A stretch of DNA of 64,000 nucleotides from Haematobia irritans (lineage: Eukaryota; Arthropoda; Insecta; Diptera; Muscidae), in assembly GCF_050003625.1 (NCBI RefSeq), contig NC_134398.1, forward strand, positions 67,588,891 through 67,652,890. Direction: 5' to 3'. Below are positions 49,080 to 61,980 of this stretch, in pieces. Each line of letters begins with the position of its first letter. The first letter of the stretch is position 1. The notes under the pieces are model-generated. The model was given only the letters and a program-made list of their open reading frames with translations. It was not told the DNA's origin and made no database searches. A program made the translations under genes and the position numbers.

Positions 49080-49545
49080 ACAAGTATATAGGGCCACAAG
49101 ATCGGCCTGGCCGAATCGTAAATACCCTCCACCATGAAATGCATACAATAATATTTGTATACCCTCCACCATAGGAGGGTAACTTTGTCATTCCGTTTGT
49201 AACACATCAAAATATTGCTCTAAGACCCCATAAAGTATATATATTCTGGGTCGTGGTGAAATTCTGAGTCGATCTAAGCATGTCCGTCCGTCCGTCTGTT
49301 GAAATCACGCTAACTTCCGAACGAAACAAGCTATCGACTTGAAACTTGGCACAAGTAGTTGTTATTGATGGGTCGGATGGCATTGCAAATGGGCCATATC
49401 GGACCACTTTTACGTATAGCCCCATATAAACCGACGCTCAGATTTGGCTTGCGGAGCAAAATTCATCCCATCCGGCTGATCGGATGAATTTTGCTCCGCA
49501 AGCCATGCAAAAATTGGTCCACATCGGTGCATAACAATACAAAAT
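49080..49545 (+). mobile_element. DINE-like family A fragments
   Basis: A hairpin-end scrap (ATCGGCCTGGCCGAATCG) is followed by a fresh start TATACCCTCCACCATAGGAG, the GTCCGTCCGTCTG block and part of one unit, ending in an inverted duplication at 49446-49504. Confidence 0.65.
49446..49504. repeat. Perfect 23-bp-arm hairpin in DINE-like copy
   Basis: GGCTTGCGGAGCAAAATTCA plus three more bases is repeated inverted after a 13-nt loop. All 23 pairs match. Confidence 0.9.
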
Positions 49546-49547
49546 TT

Positions 49548-49676
49548 TGTCAAGATTTTATTTCTATAGAAAATGTTGTCAAAATGTTATTTCCATAGAA
49601 AATTTTGTAAAAATTTTATTTCTATAGAAAATTTTTTCAAAATTTTATTGCTTTAGAAAATTTTTTCAAAATTTTA
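49548..49676. repeat. Short tandem repeat, about 31-bp units
   Basis: Four or so units of TTTTATTTCTATAGAAAATT and TTGTCAAAA. The same phrase reappears at 51068-51100 on the other side of the family B copy, so the DINE-like element was inserted into this repeat. Confidence 0.7.
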
Positions 49677-51068
<1,392 letters not shown>

Positions 51069-51127
51069 TTTTATAGAAAATTTTGTCAAACTGAATTATA
51101 TACGTATTTAATTGGCTTTTTTGTTTA

Positions 51128-52385
51128 ATATACCCCGTATGGGCTAACTTACAATTGAGAAGACGGTGTTAAGAAGTTTTAAGATACCTTGCCATTAGGG
51201 TTTTTTGCCGGCAACGGGATACCGGGAATCCCCGGGAAATTGCTGGTTTTTCGCTCCCGCTTTCCCGGGAATGAAGTGCGGGAATTCCAGGGAAATTTTC
51301 TTTACAATATGTTATGTATAATAGAGGGTTTTATATGGCAAATGATTGTTGAAATCTAGTTAAAGTGGATTTTGGAAGTGTAATGTGAATAACTATGGTA
51401 CCAAGTCGTAATAGTTACCTTGTGGAACATACATAGTCGTGGGTGCTAATCCAAAATCCAACGGACTAAAAAGAAGTTTGCACTTCCTAATTTATGGTTG
51501 TCATATTTCTGTTAACCGACATTCCGATAGACTGGTATACTGAGTAAACCTTTAAAAACAACAGGTCATTTTACCTTATGTGACCCACGTTGGCAATTTC
51601 ATAATTTCAAAATTTCATAATTATTGCAAGGATGTTTTTTATGAAATAAGAAAATTCAAACCTTTTTAAAATAGCTATTTCAATTTCAAATTTATACCTT
51701 ATACACATTAGGCTTGAAATCTATTAAAATTGGGGTTTAAAGTCCTTATTTGTTGGGCATACGGTAACTGAAATCTAGTTAAAGTGGATTTTGGAAGTGT
51801 AATGTGAATGTCGTATTACATGGTAGTGTTTCCCTTTTGGGAATATTGACTGAACATGTGAATTTATGGACCCCGTTTAACGATGGTGAAATCGAAATAA
51901 GTTTCTTTCATTTCCAAACAGTTTTTTGGTATTACAACAAATCCCACTATATTAATAGTGTTCTTCCGAAAACTATACCATTGTCAAAATTTTTTGTATT
52001 ACAAAATATTTCGTATTTTAGTATGATTTATGGCTGATGTAAGAGAACAACATAATATACATTGTTAGTTGTCCAGAGACGCCTTATAACCGTAGCTTTA
52101 GGCTATTTCTAATTTATTCAAATGTCTAAATGTATTCCGCATCAAAGCAGGTTTCCCTTTGACCGGGATCCCGGGTTCCCGGGAAATTCGAAAAAAATTC
52201 CCTCTTTCCCGGGAATGCAAAAAGTCCGGGAAAAAGAAAACCTTACTTGCCATCGGCAAGTGTTACCGCAACCCAAGTAATTCGATTGTGGATGACAGTC
52301 TTTAGTACAAGTTTCTATGCAATCCATGGTGGAGGGTACATAAGATTCGGCCTGGCCGAACTTACGGTCCTTTATACTTGTTTGA
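51128..52385 (+). mobile_element. DINE-like family A 3' part, split by hAT-like element
   Basis: Left piece TACCCCGTATGGGC...TTTTAAGATACCTTGCCAT; right piece CGGCAAGTGTTACCGCAACC through the GGCCTGGCCGAACTTACGG hairpin end. The pieces join cleanly once one copy of CTTGCCAT is removed. Confidence 0.75.
51196..52245. mobile_element. hAT-like element with CCGGGAA motif, 1,050 bp
   Basis: Perfect 8-bp duplication CTTGCCAT at 51188-51195 and 52246-52253. Ends TAGGGTTTT and AAAACCTTA. Both ends carry clusters of CCCGGGAA, CCGGGAAT and TTCCCGGG words. An internal direct repeat of about 44 bp (TAGTTAAAGTGGATTTTGGA) occurs near 51340 and 51770. No transposase. Confidence 0.85.
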
Positions 52386-52539
52386 AAATAATCTGGTTTG
52401 TATATGTTTCTTTAGTAAATTGTAGATAATTAGGAACTTCGTTATGGACATTTGAGTCCATACATTAGAATTGGAGTTTCAAGATCAAAATAAACAATTC
52501 AAATGGTACGGTTTCCCAGGTTAAATATCAGATTCGCAA
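52386..52539. other. Intergenic, no gene seen
   Basis: Unremarkable A+T-rich spacer between repeats. Confidence 0.3.
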
Positions 52540-52728
52540 ATTTATACCGATCATCCTAGAATTAAATTCTAAGTCGATTCAGCGATGTCTGTCTGTCTGT
52601 TCATGTATTTTTGTGTGCAAAGTACAGCTCGCAGTTTGGGCCCGACTTTCTTCTAATTTGGCATAGGGCTTTATTACGGTTTAAAGAGAAACGCTATTGA
52701 TTTTGGAACAAATCGGTTCAGATTCTTC
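52540..52728 (+). repeat. DINE-like family B-related fragment
   Basis: CCGATCATCCTAGAATTAAA, GTCTGTCTGTCTG and GTGTGCAAAGTACAG, as at 44.1-44.3 kb. Confidence 0.55.
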
Positions 52729-53255
52729 TAATGGCACAACTTAAAAGCACTTCAAAAATTTTCTTTATTTTAACTACAGAGGAAGTTCTTCTAATTCAGT
52801 TTTGTATAACTCGCTTTTTTCATATTTTTAATGGGTAATTTTAACTTTTTTTTGTTTCAAACAGTCTAAAAACAGAGTAAAACTTAATAAAATGGTAAAA
52901 ATTATTAAAATTTTGTCAAAAAATGCAATATCTATTCTAGAGAAATTGTGAATTTTTGCAAATTTTTTAAGTAAAACGTTTCAGAAAAGCGTTAGAATGC
53001 ACAAAAACAAAAAAAATATATATAAATTATTTATTTAACAAAATATCAAACATTTTTTAATTGACATCCAAAACACTGAATTCGGATCACACCTTAAGAA
53101 GTGATGCAAATTCAGTGCAACGGCTGTTGAAATGGTGGACATCCGTCCTATGACAAGCCCATTCATCGCTTCAGCGCCAATTATACACCACTTCCGGATC
53201 CAAAAATAACATTTTCACTTCTTCTTTGCCAATGCTTTTTTGCTGTGTGTCATAT
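52729..53255 (+). repeat. Dispersed A+T-rich repeat
   Basis: CACAACTTAAAAGCACTTC, TTTTTCATATTTTTAATGG, GCGTTAGAATGCACA and TCCAAAACACTGAATTC, the same order as 15.7-16.1 kb. Confidence 0.55.
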
Positions 53256-53479
53256 ATAGTTATCACCGATCTGGCCATAATTGGCTTGTTTATCAACCCA
53301 TCTTCTTCAAATTCCGTACGTTTAGACATGGTTGTCGCATCCATTTAATGCTTATCCAGAGCATGTAATTGTCGCGAAAACCATATATTGGATTTCTTGG
53401 CAAGAAATATGTATGCTGGCAATAATGCTGCAAACATGTTCTATCATTTTAATTATTTGAGACCATTACATGGTCAGGA
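53256..53479. other. Left flank of BEL/Pao locus
   Basis: Contains ACCATTACATGGTCAGGA, similar in style to the ACATGG words right of the locus at 59.96-60.03 and 61.3 kb. No gene. Confidence 0.35.
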
Positions 53480-54127
53480 TGTTTTTTACCACGGTTTTGG
53501 TTTCCAAAAAAGTTAGATGCAGGATTTTAATTCAATGTGTGGTTTGTAGTTTTATTGTTTGTTGTATTTATTCTAGGCAAATTAGAGACAACTTCAAGAA
53601 TTATGCAATATTTTAGGTATATTAACACTAGATTTAAGTTATTTTAACTCATGTGCAATATTAGTTTATGGTAAGTATATAAATGTATTTCAATATTTTG
53701 TAGTTTTAACAATGTAGATTTAGTCCTTTTTATTACAACCAAGTGCAATATAAATCAAATGTGATATATGTACAAGTAGTTTTATGTAGTTTGTAGATTA
53801 GTTTTTAGGGAATCAATGTGCAATATTTACAAAATTTATGGGAAGGTGCAATAATAGGCGTAAGTAAATTATTTTATTCTTTTTTTATACAAATTTACTG
53901 GTAAGTTCAGATAAGTCTTTATGTATATAATTTACAGTTTTGTTGTTGTAATCTATGTCACTTTTTATATTCCCTTTGTTTATTACAGTTTCGTTGAGTT
54001 TGTATATTTTAATTCAAACAAATTTAAATTATTTTTTGTTCACACAATTTTAAGTTCACTTTATGTTTTAAGTTTTTAATCTTGGGTTTAACACTTTTGT
54101 TTTATATTTTTTTTGTTTACTGTATTG
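53480..54127 (-). mobile_element. BEL/Pao LTR, partial, inverted
   Basis: The reverse complement of the 3' three quarters of the LTR at 58110-59005, starting at its CA end (TGTTTTTTACC here). Near-identical apart from a homopolymer length change and one substitution that I found. It is fused directly to the pol frame, giving the first five codons of that frame. Confidence 0.9.
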
Positions 54128-57094
54128 CCCCATCATGCGGTTATCAAACCAGATCGACTCACAACAAAACTTAGAGTAGTTTTTAATGCCTCCAGTCCTT
54201 CGTCCAACAAACGTAGCCTCAATGATAACTTGTTTACGGGTCCCATACTGCAACAAGACCTTGTTTTGCAAATATTGAAATGGAGGTTCTTCAAATACGT
54301 TTATAATGCCGACATTACAAAAATGTACAGGCAGATCCTTCTTGATTCGTCTCAGACACAGTTTCAACGTATACTTTTTCGGAAATCGCCCACTGAAACA
54401 CTAGAAGATTATGAACTCTTAACAGTTACATTTGGAGTCAATTGCGCGCCTTTTCTTGCAATTCGTACACTTCTTCAACTCGCTGAAGATGTTGCTGACA
54501 CATACCCTTTAGCTTCAAAAATTCTTCAAGAAAATCTTTATGTTGATGATGTGTTAGCAGGGGCACACACAATAGAAGATGCTATAACATCTAGAAAGCA
54601 GTTGATCTTAGCTTTGGAATCCGCAGGGTTTCAACTTATGAAATGGACTACTAATAATCACAACATCATTCAAGATTTGCCGAAAGATCAATTACTTCCA
54701 GTAAACTGGTTAGATTTGTCTGAAGACTCATCTACAAAGACCCTAGGTATCAGATGGAACATTTCAGGTGATTGTTTTACCTTTACTCCTCCATCCATGG
54801 AACTTAGGTCAAACTATACGAAACGTGAAGTTTTATCCGCAATCGCAAAGTTATTTGACCCGTGTGGTTGGTTGGCACCAGTTGTTATCGTGGCCAAATT
54901 AGTCATGCAACAAATATGGCTTGATAAAGTTGACTGGGATGACACGTTGAAGCCAGTTACACTCATGAATTGGAAAAATTTTGTAAAACATAGTGCTGCA
55001 GTAGAATTAGTAAAAATTCCTCGATGGATTAACTTCACTCCCCAGTCCAATGTAGAGATTCATGGCTTCTGCGATGCGTCTGAAAGCGCTTATGGAGCCA
55101 CTTTCTACATTAGGGTAGAACACATTAATAAACAAGTAGACACTCATCTTCTAACGGCTAAGACTAGAGTCGCTCCTATAAAAAAGATTTCATTGCCACG
55201 TCTTGAATTGTGTGGTGCTGTTTTACTTTCGAAGTTAGCATCCACAGTAATTGCAAAACTTCCGATCTCCGATTTGACGACTCATTTTTGGACAGATTCA
55301 ACGATTGTTTTAGCTTGGTTGAAAAAGCCTCCATGCAATTGGAGTACCTTTGTTGGTAATCGTGTTTCAGAAATCTTAGAGAATGTTGGTAATCATAATT
55401 GGCAACACGTTGACTCTGAAAGTAATCCAGCCGATCTAGCTAGTCGAGGTTGTTCACCGTCTGATCTGAATAATCATGCGTTGTGGTGGCATGGGCCCCA
55501 ATGGCTTAAGTTGCCTAAAGATAGGTGGCCAGCATATGAAATTCTGGGAGATACAAATCTAGAAGCAAAAGCTGTGAAAGTTTTGACAACCACTACATTC
55601 GAAGACCCTTTAATAAGATTTTCTTCGCTGTCACATGCTTATCGTGTATTGTGTTATGCTTTGCGCTTTTGGCGAAATACCGGCTCAAATCGTACACATC
55701 TTAGAATTAGATCTGATGAGATCAGGCCTGAAGAAATTTTAGACGTGAAACGTCGTATAATAATCATGACCCAAAAACACTACTTTGCAAAGGAATATGC
55801 AAACTTGGAAAATAAAATTAGAATTTCATCCAGTAGCAGTTTATTAACTATGAATCCGTTTTTAGACTCTGGTGGTATAATGCGATCCAATGGGCGGCTT
55901 GTTCAATCGCCTGCATTGACTTATAATGAAAGACACCCTATTATTTTACCTTACGAAGCACGTTTAACACAACTTCTTGTTGAATTTACTCATAAAATTA
56001 CAATACACGGGGGAAATCAATTGATGACCCAATCCCTGAGATCTGAATTCTGGATATTCAGACTAAAACCTTTAGTGAAGAAGGTTATACGCAATTGTAA
56101 AACATGCATTTTGTTTAAGAGACACACCCAGTCTCAGATAATGGCCTCACTTCCACCTGAGCGAACTTTTCTTTCCCGACCATTTACTAATACAGGGGTT
56201 GACTTTGCTGGACCCTTCGATATAAAAAATTACAAAACTCGGGTTTGTTTAATAACAAAAGGCTACGTATGTATTTTCGTATGTTTTGCGACAAAAGCTG
56301 TTCATTTAGAAGCTACAAGTGATCTATCCTCGCAGTCTTTTCTTGCGGCTTTTGCGAGATTTATTGCTCGACGAGGCTGCCCTTCTTGCATTTATTCCGA
56401 CAATGGGAAGAATTTTACGGGAGCGGCTGCTCTATTCAAAAAAGATCGGCTCGAGTTTATGAAGACTCTGCAAGCAGAAACACTGCAACAATATTCGCAT
56501 AATGACCTTAATTGGAAATTTATACCTCCTGGCGCTCCTCACATGGGTGGTTTGTGGGAAGCGGGCGTGAAATCCTTTAAAACTCATTTGCGCAAATTCA
56601 TTCCTAGTATGAGCTTTACGTTCGAAGAACTTTCCACTATATTGGCACGCATTGAAACTTGTCTAAACTCAAGACCATTAAGTAAGGCTAGTGATGACCC
56701 TAATGACTTGTCCCCTTTGACTCCTGGCCATTTTCTGATTGGTACATCCATGTTGGCGCCAGCGGAGCCTGATATTTCAGATCAGAATGTTACGCTTGCA
56801 AATCGGTGGCAACGTCTTAAAATTATTTCTCAATATTTTTGTAGAAGGTGGAAGCTAGAATACCTTAATGAATTACACCGTCGTACAAAATGGAAGCATC
56901 AACAAGAAAATATTAAAGAAAATGATCTCGTGGTCATAAAAGATGAGAGATTTCCTCCGACTGACTGGGCAATGGGTCGCATCGTAAAAACTTATCCCGG
57001 GACTGACCAAAATACCAGAGTAGTTGATATTCGTACGTCTCGTGGTACAATTAATAGACCCATCACAAAAATCGTCAAATTATTTTCAGCATGA
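54113..57094 (+). pseudogene. pol: BEL/Pao pol: reverse transcriptase, RNase H, integrase (5'-truncated)
   Basis: 993 open codons. RT: ADITKMY near residue 66 and YVDDVLAG at about 143-150. Pao-type RNase H: IHGFCDASESAYGA near 314 and FWTDSTIVLAWL near 391. Integrase zinc region: HKITIHGG near 626 and CKTC near 661. Integrase core: GVDFAGPF near 695, YSDNGKNF near 760 and GLWEAGVKSF near 812, giving a D, D, E set. A DUF5641-like C-terminal part follows. No stop or frameshift is visible, so the loss is recent. The start of RT, the protease and gag are missing; the ATG at 54113 comes from inverted LTR sequence. It would be reverse transcribed and integrated only with other copies' proteins. 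Confidence 0.9.
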
Positions 57095-57100
57095 CTAGTC

Positions 57101-58078
57101 GTGTACTTTCAAATGAAAGGCCGCGGTACTCACAAAGTTTTCGTTACAGGTATGGCAGCTTATTTACCACGCCGTGAGCCATTGGAGGAGGAGCAGCAGA
57201 ACGATAATGGTAGAAGACCCAGAGCTGATGACAGACGCAATCACCAACACGCAAGAAACCGATCTAGTGGTCGAGCCGAAGTCCATCCTGGTAGAGTTGA
57301 ACGACCGGCAAACTGGCAGTATTCTTGCGGACTCTGCCAGGAGGATCATCCCCTTGGTTCTTGCCAAAGATTTCGCGACAAGACCCCTTACCAACGATAT
57401 GAGACGGTAGAAAGAAGAGGGTACTGCCAAAACTGTTTGGCTCGCAGTCATTTGGCACCTGATTGTCAAAGTCTCATCACTTGTCGCCGTTGTAGTCACA
57501 GACACCATACACTTCTGCATGGGGCATCTCAGCTAGAGGACTCTCTAGCCTCTGCCATTTTATCAGTGCCTGTGAACTCGACGAGGTATCTATGGGACCA
57601 CGTATTCATTCCAACGGCAATGATAAGAGTCGCCTTGGAAGAAGTTGACAGTTGGGCGACAGTGAGAGCGCTAATTTGTCAAGCATCATCAATGTCACGT
57701 ATCGCATATTCCACATTTCGACGTTTGGGACTCAGATCATTTTTATATCAGGGTCAAAGGTTCACGAAATTCAAAATTATGTCCCGTCGTACAAACAGCA
57801 CATGGGCACTGAAGGTAAACGCGCTCATAACTGATGAACTTCCACGAAGACCTTATTCGGACCCTCTACTCGAAGACCCTACAAGAGATTTTAGCGATCA
57901 GTCCCTTGCCGACCCAGACCCGAGAAGTAATGTACCCATCGACATTGAACTTGGTGCGGATACTTATTCTGCAATTTATCGAGAGGGATCCACATTCACC
58001 GGACTTGGCGATGTGAACGCCTACAAAACAGTGCTGGGATACATCATTTCCGGTCCCATAAGGAACCTCAGCCATTAA
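57101..58078 (+). pseudogene. BEL/Pao gag zinc-knuckle and protease fragment, copy 1
   Basis: A 325-codon frame placed after pol, the reverse of the normal gag-protease-pol order. Three Cys-rich knuckles are visible: CGLCQEDHPLGSC near residue 75, CQNCLARSHLAPDC near 108 and CRRCSHRHH near 128. The part after about residue 150 resembles the DUF1758 retroviral-type protease of BEL/Pao, ending with IDIELGADTYSAI and LGYIISGPI. At the site where an active-site Asp would be expected (RALICQASSMSR) there is Cys, so activity is doubtful. The frame opens with GTG; the first ATG is at 57113. It stops at 58076-58078, just upstream of the polypurine tract. RT and integrase are deleted from this unit. 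Confidence 0.8.
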
Positions 58079-58095
58079 TATTTTAACACTTGGTC

Positions 58096-58109
58096 ACGGG
58101 GGGGCGGAA
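58096..58109 (+). other. Polypurine tract
   Basis: ACGGGGGGGCGGAA directly before the LTR start TGTTGAAG. It primes plus-strand DNA synthesis in LTR elements. An identical copy is at 59841-59854. Confidence 0.8.
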
Positions 58110-59005
58110 TGTTGAAGGGTGTGCTAAAATTATGCACCTTATTGGTTTCTGTATGGTGTGCTATTTAAATGCTACAGGCATGTAAATAGCGGTTTGCTCC
58201 AAATGTCACACATACATATGAGCCCTTTTAGTACATGCCTATTGTTGTTGTAAATGAGAGCCAAACTTCACTTTCAACAGGCTGGCCATGACATTGATTC
58301 TTCTTTTTTTGTTAATCTAAATCGGTTTTTCAAAGCGTACGCTTCTCCCCGTGACCAATACAGTAAACAAAAAAAAAATATAAAACAAAAGTGTTAAACC
58401 CAAGATTAAAAACTTAAAACATAAAGTGAACTTAAAATTGTGTGAACAAAAAATAATTTAAATTTGTTTGAATTAAAATATACAAACTCAACGAAACTGT
58501 AATAAACAAAGGGAATATAAAAAGTGACATAGATTACAACAACAAAACTGTAAATTATATACATAAAGACTTATCTGAACTTACCAGTAAATTTGTATAA
58601 AAAAGGAATAAAATTATTTACTTACGCCTATTATTGCACCTTCCCATAAATTTTGTAAATATTGCACATTGATTCCCTAAAAACTAATCTACAAACTACA
58701 TAAAACTACTTGTACATATATCACATTTGATTTATATTGCACTTGGTTGTAATAAAAAGGACTAAATCTACATTGTTAAAACTACAAAATATTGAAATAC
58801 ATTTATATACTTACCATAAACTAATATTGCACATGAGTTAAAATAACTTAAATCTAGTGTTAATATACCTAAAATATTGCATAATTCTTGAAGTTGTCTC
58901 TAATTTGCCTAGAATAAATACAACAAACAATAAAACTACAAACCACACATTGAATTAAAATCCTGCATCTAACTTTTTTGGAAACCAAAACCGTGGTAAA
59001 AAACA
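58110..59005 (+). mobile_element. BEL/Pao LTR, full length, 896 bp
   Basis: Begins TGTTGAAGGGTGTGC after the polypurine tract and ends GGTAAAAAACA, TG...CA. It is followed by TTTTGGTCCTTCGAGCCGGA, the usual BEL/Pao leader and primer-binding area. It acts here as the right LTR of copy 1 and the left LTR of copy 2. Confidence 0.85.
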
Positions 59006-59823
59006 TTTTGGTCCTTCGAGCCGGATTCCATCCTGGTAGAGTTGAACGACCGGCAAACTGGCAGTATTCTTGCGGACTCTGCCAGGAGGATCATCCCCTT
59101 AGTTCTTGCCAAAGATTTCGCGACAAGACCCCTTACCAACGATATGAGACGGTAGAAAGAAGAGGGTACTGCCGAAACTGTTTGGCTCGCAGTCATTTGG
59201 CACCTGATTGTCAAAGTCTCATCACTTGTCGCCGTTGTAGTCACAGACACCATACACTTCTGCATGGGGCATCTCAGCTAGAGGACTCTCTAGCCTCTGC
59301 CATTTTATCAGTGCCTGTGAACTCGACGAGGTATCTATGGGACCACGTATTCATTCCAACGGCAATGATAAGAGTCGCCTTGGAAGAAGTTGACAGTTGG
59401 GCGACAGTGAGAGCGCTAATTTGTCAAGCATCATCAATGTCACGTATCGCATATTCCACATTTCGACGTTTGGGACTCAGATCATTTTTATATCAGGGTC
59501 AAAGGTTCACGAAATTCAAAATTATGTCCCGTCGTACAAACAGCACATGGGCACTGAAGGTAAACGCGCTCATAACTGATGAACTTCCACGAAGACCTTA
59601 TTCGGACCCTCTACTCGAAGACCCTACAAGAGATTTTAGCGATCAGTCCCTTGCCGACCCAGACCCGAGAAGTAATGTACCCATCGACATTGAACTTGGT
59701 GCGGATACTTATTCTGCAATTTATCGAGAGGGATCCACATTCACCGGACTTGGCGATGTGAACGCCTACAAAACAGTGCTGGGATACATCATTTCCGGTC
59801 CCATAAGGAACCTCAGCCATTAA
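59006..59823 (+). pseudogene. BEL/Pao leader plus gag zinc-knuckle and protease fragment, copy 2
   Basis: After about 24 bp of leader, sequence jumps to the gag zinc knuckles and repeats copy 1 with a 1,745-bp offset, differing at few sites (G/A near 59101, A/G near 59174). The same stop, the same Cys at the expected catalytic position. Most of gag and all of RT/integrase are missing. An open frame extends back into the LTR at 58978, with no proper gag start. Confidence 0.8.
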
Positions 59824-59854
59824 TATTTTAACACTTGGTCACGGGGGGGCGGAA

Positions 59855-59915
59855 TGTTGAAGGGTGTGCTAAAATTATGCACCTTATTGGTTTCTGTATG
59901 GTGTGCTATTTAAAT
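59855..59915 (+). mobile_element. BEL/Pao LTR, first 61 bp only
   Basis: Identical to 58110-58170, then cut; the flanking DNA is unrelated. The outer right end of the locus is therefore broken, and no target duplication can be read. Confidence 0.85.
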
Positions 59916-60203
59916 GTGTTTTTTTGATTTTTTTTTGCAGGGAAAAACGTTTTTTTTATCGACTACGTGTAGAACGATTACATGGACATAAAAACCATGT
60001 AAATGTTTTCGTGACCATTTAATTTTTAACTTTTTGCAGCGAAAAGAATATTTTTAAAACTTTCATCATGTACACATGATTTTTGTTTTGCGCGTCAGTC
60101 TAGTGTTGACTGTTGCTTAGGATGGACGGAGAATACGGAATTACTGTGTTTTGTGATAATTTATTTATTAATTAATTTATTTAGTGACTTTATGTGAAGA
60201 CAA
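59916..60203. other. Right flank of BEL/Pao locus
   Basis: Contains GATTACATGGACATAAAAAC, CCATGTAAATG and CATGTACACATGA, similar in style to other ACATGG-bearing DNA near 53.4 and 61.3 kb. No gene. Confidence 0.35.
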
Positions 60204-61027
60204 AACAAGTATATACGGTCGTAAGCTCGGCCAGGCCGAATCTTATGTACCCTCCACCTTGGATTGCGTAGAAAGTTCTACTGAAGAACACCACGTACCA
60301 AATTTCTACAGGATCGGATGAAATTTGCTCCACCACGAGGCTCCGTTAATCAAATCTGGGGATCGGTTTATATGGGGGCTATATATAATTATGAACCGAT
60401 ATGAAGCAGTTTTTGCATGGTTATTGGAGACCATATACTTACACCAAGTACCAAATTTCAACCGGATCGGATGAAATTTGCTCCTCCAAGAGGGTCCGGA
60501 GGCTAAATCTGGGTATCCGTTTATATGTGGGCTATATATAGTTATGGATCGATTTCGACCAATTTTTGCATGGATATTGGAGCCTATATATCAACACTAT
60601 GTACGAAATTTCAACCGGATCAGGTGAAATTTGCTCCTCCAAGAGGATCCGCAAACAAAATCTGAGGATTGGTTTATATGGGGGCTATATATAATTATGG
60701 ACCTATATGGAACAATTTTAGCGTGAATGTTAGAAACCATATACTAACACCACGTACCAAATTGCAACCGGATCGGATGAAATTTTATTCTCTGAGGGGG
60801 TCAGCAAGCCAAATCTGGGGGTCCGTTTATATAGTGGCTATACGTAAAAGTGGTCCGATATGGCCCATTTGCAATACCATACCACCTACATCAATAACAA
60901 CTACTTGTGCCAAGTTTCAAGTCGATAGCTTGTTTCGTTCGGAAGTTAGCGTGATTTCCACAGACGGACGGACATCGATAGATCGACTTTATGGGGCCTT
61001 AGATCAATATTTTGATGTGTTACAAAA
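60204..61027 (-). mobile_element. DINE-like element, family A
   Basis: Hairpin end at left (CTCGGCCAGGCCGAATC after ACAAGTATATACGG). Five central units anchored by TATGGGGGCTATATATAATT. At the right the GGACGGACAT block is present but the terminal TGGTGGAGGGTATA is lost. Confidence 0.75.
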
Positions 61028-61617
61028 ATATATAAAATATGTGATGTTTCCTTACAAACAAGGAATTTGTTAATAAATAAATAAAGTTATTTTGTGTTTT
61101 CTTTTTTCAAGTGGAGGTGAATTTTTTTTTTTATAAAGACCATAACATTTTAGGGGGTGTCCATATTCTTTTAACTGGGAGAAGAACATTTTTGACGAAT
61201 ACCATAACATTTTAGATCGTGAACATTGTCTTTTTTTTCAATATAATAATATTTTAGATGAGGACAATTATATTTTTTGAGAACTATGTTCACTGAGCCA
61301 ACATGGTTGCAGTTGAAAATGTTACATGGTCGCCGTAAGAATAGTGTACAAATGCGGTATCTACGAAGGGACTGTATTAATGATGTTTGATCTCCGCAGA
61401 TGTAAGAGTTGAATAATTATGCAAATAAACAAATAGAGAAAAACAAGGCAGATTTCAGCTCAGTGGTTTATTTTCAAGGTACAGTGGCGCTTCTTACCAC
61501 TTCAAGTGATGATGCACAAGTAAGTTTACAATACATTTTCGAGTTCAGAGAATCAAAAATGGTGGTCATTATTGAGTGAAATTATTACTATTAGTATTAC
61601 CACAGTTAACGCAAATC
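61028..61617. other. ATAACATTTTAG-rich intergenic repeat
   Basis: CCATAACATTTTAG occurs at about 61140 and 61201, with a shorter copy near 61247. Also GTTACATGGTCGCC. No gene. Confidence 0.45.
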
Positions 61618-61832
61618 ACGCAGAGAAAGAATATGATCACCTCAAACATGTTTCAAGAGCAAAATGTTATTTTTGGATGCTTTTCTCGCTAAACATAACA
61701 TGCTTGCCGAAATCATATACATAATTTCCGAGAAAATAACATGGGTGCGATAAACATGTTATATGGTCACCATCCAAAAATAACATTTTGCTCTTGAAAT
61801 ATGTTTGAGGTGATCATATTCCTTCTCTGAGT
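61618..61832. mobile_element. Foldback MITE with 62-bp arms
   Basis: Arms 61618-61679 and 61771-61832 are inverted repeats with 59 of 62 positions matching (e.g. GAATATGATCACCTCAAACA). The loop is 91 bp. Non-coding; ends CACGCAGAGAA and TTCTCTGAGTG. The target duplication is unclear. Confidence 0.8.
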
Positions 61833-61980
61833 GTAATGAGAAATTACAATTCAAGATACAAGATGTGAAAGGATTCGTTAAATTCAAATCGTTATAAGGG
61901 TAAATAGTATAAGAAGTAGCAAAATAAAATACAATGATATTAAAAATTGTTGAACACAGTTCAACAAATAGCTCCTCTCA
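61833..61980. other. Short intergenic spacer
   Basis: No feature recognised. Confidence 0.3.

Noticed and set aside
57164..57520. Antisense and alternative-frame ORFs over the gag-protease units
   Set aside because: Shadows of the real frame, repeated exactly in the duplicated unit.
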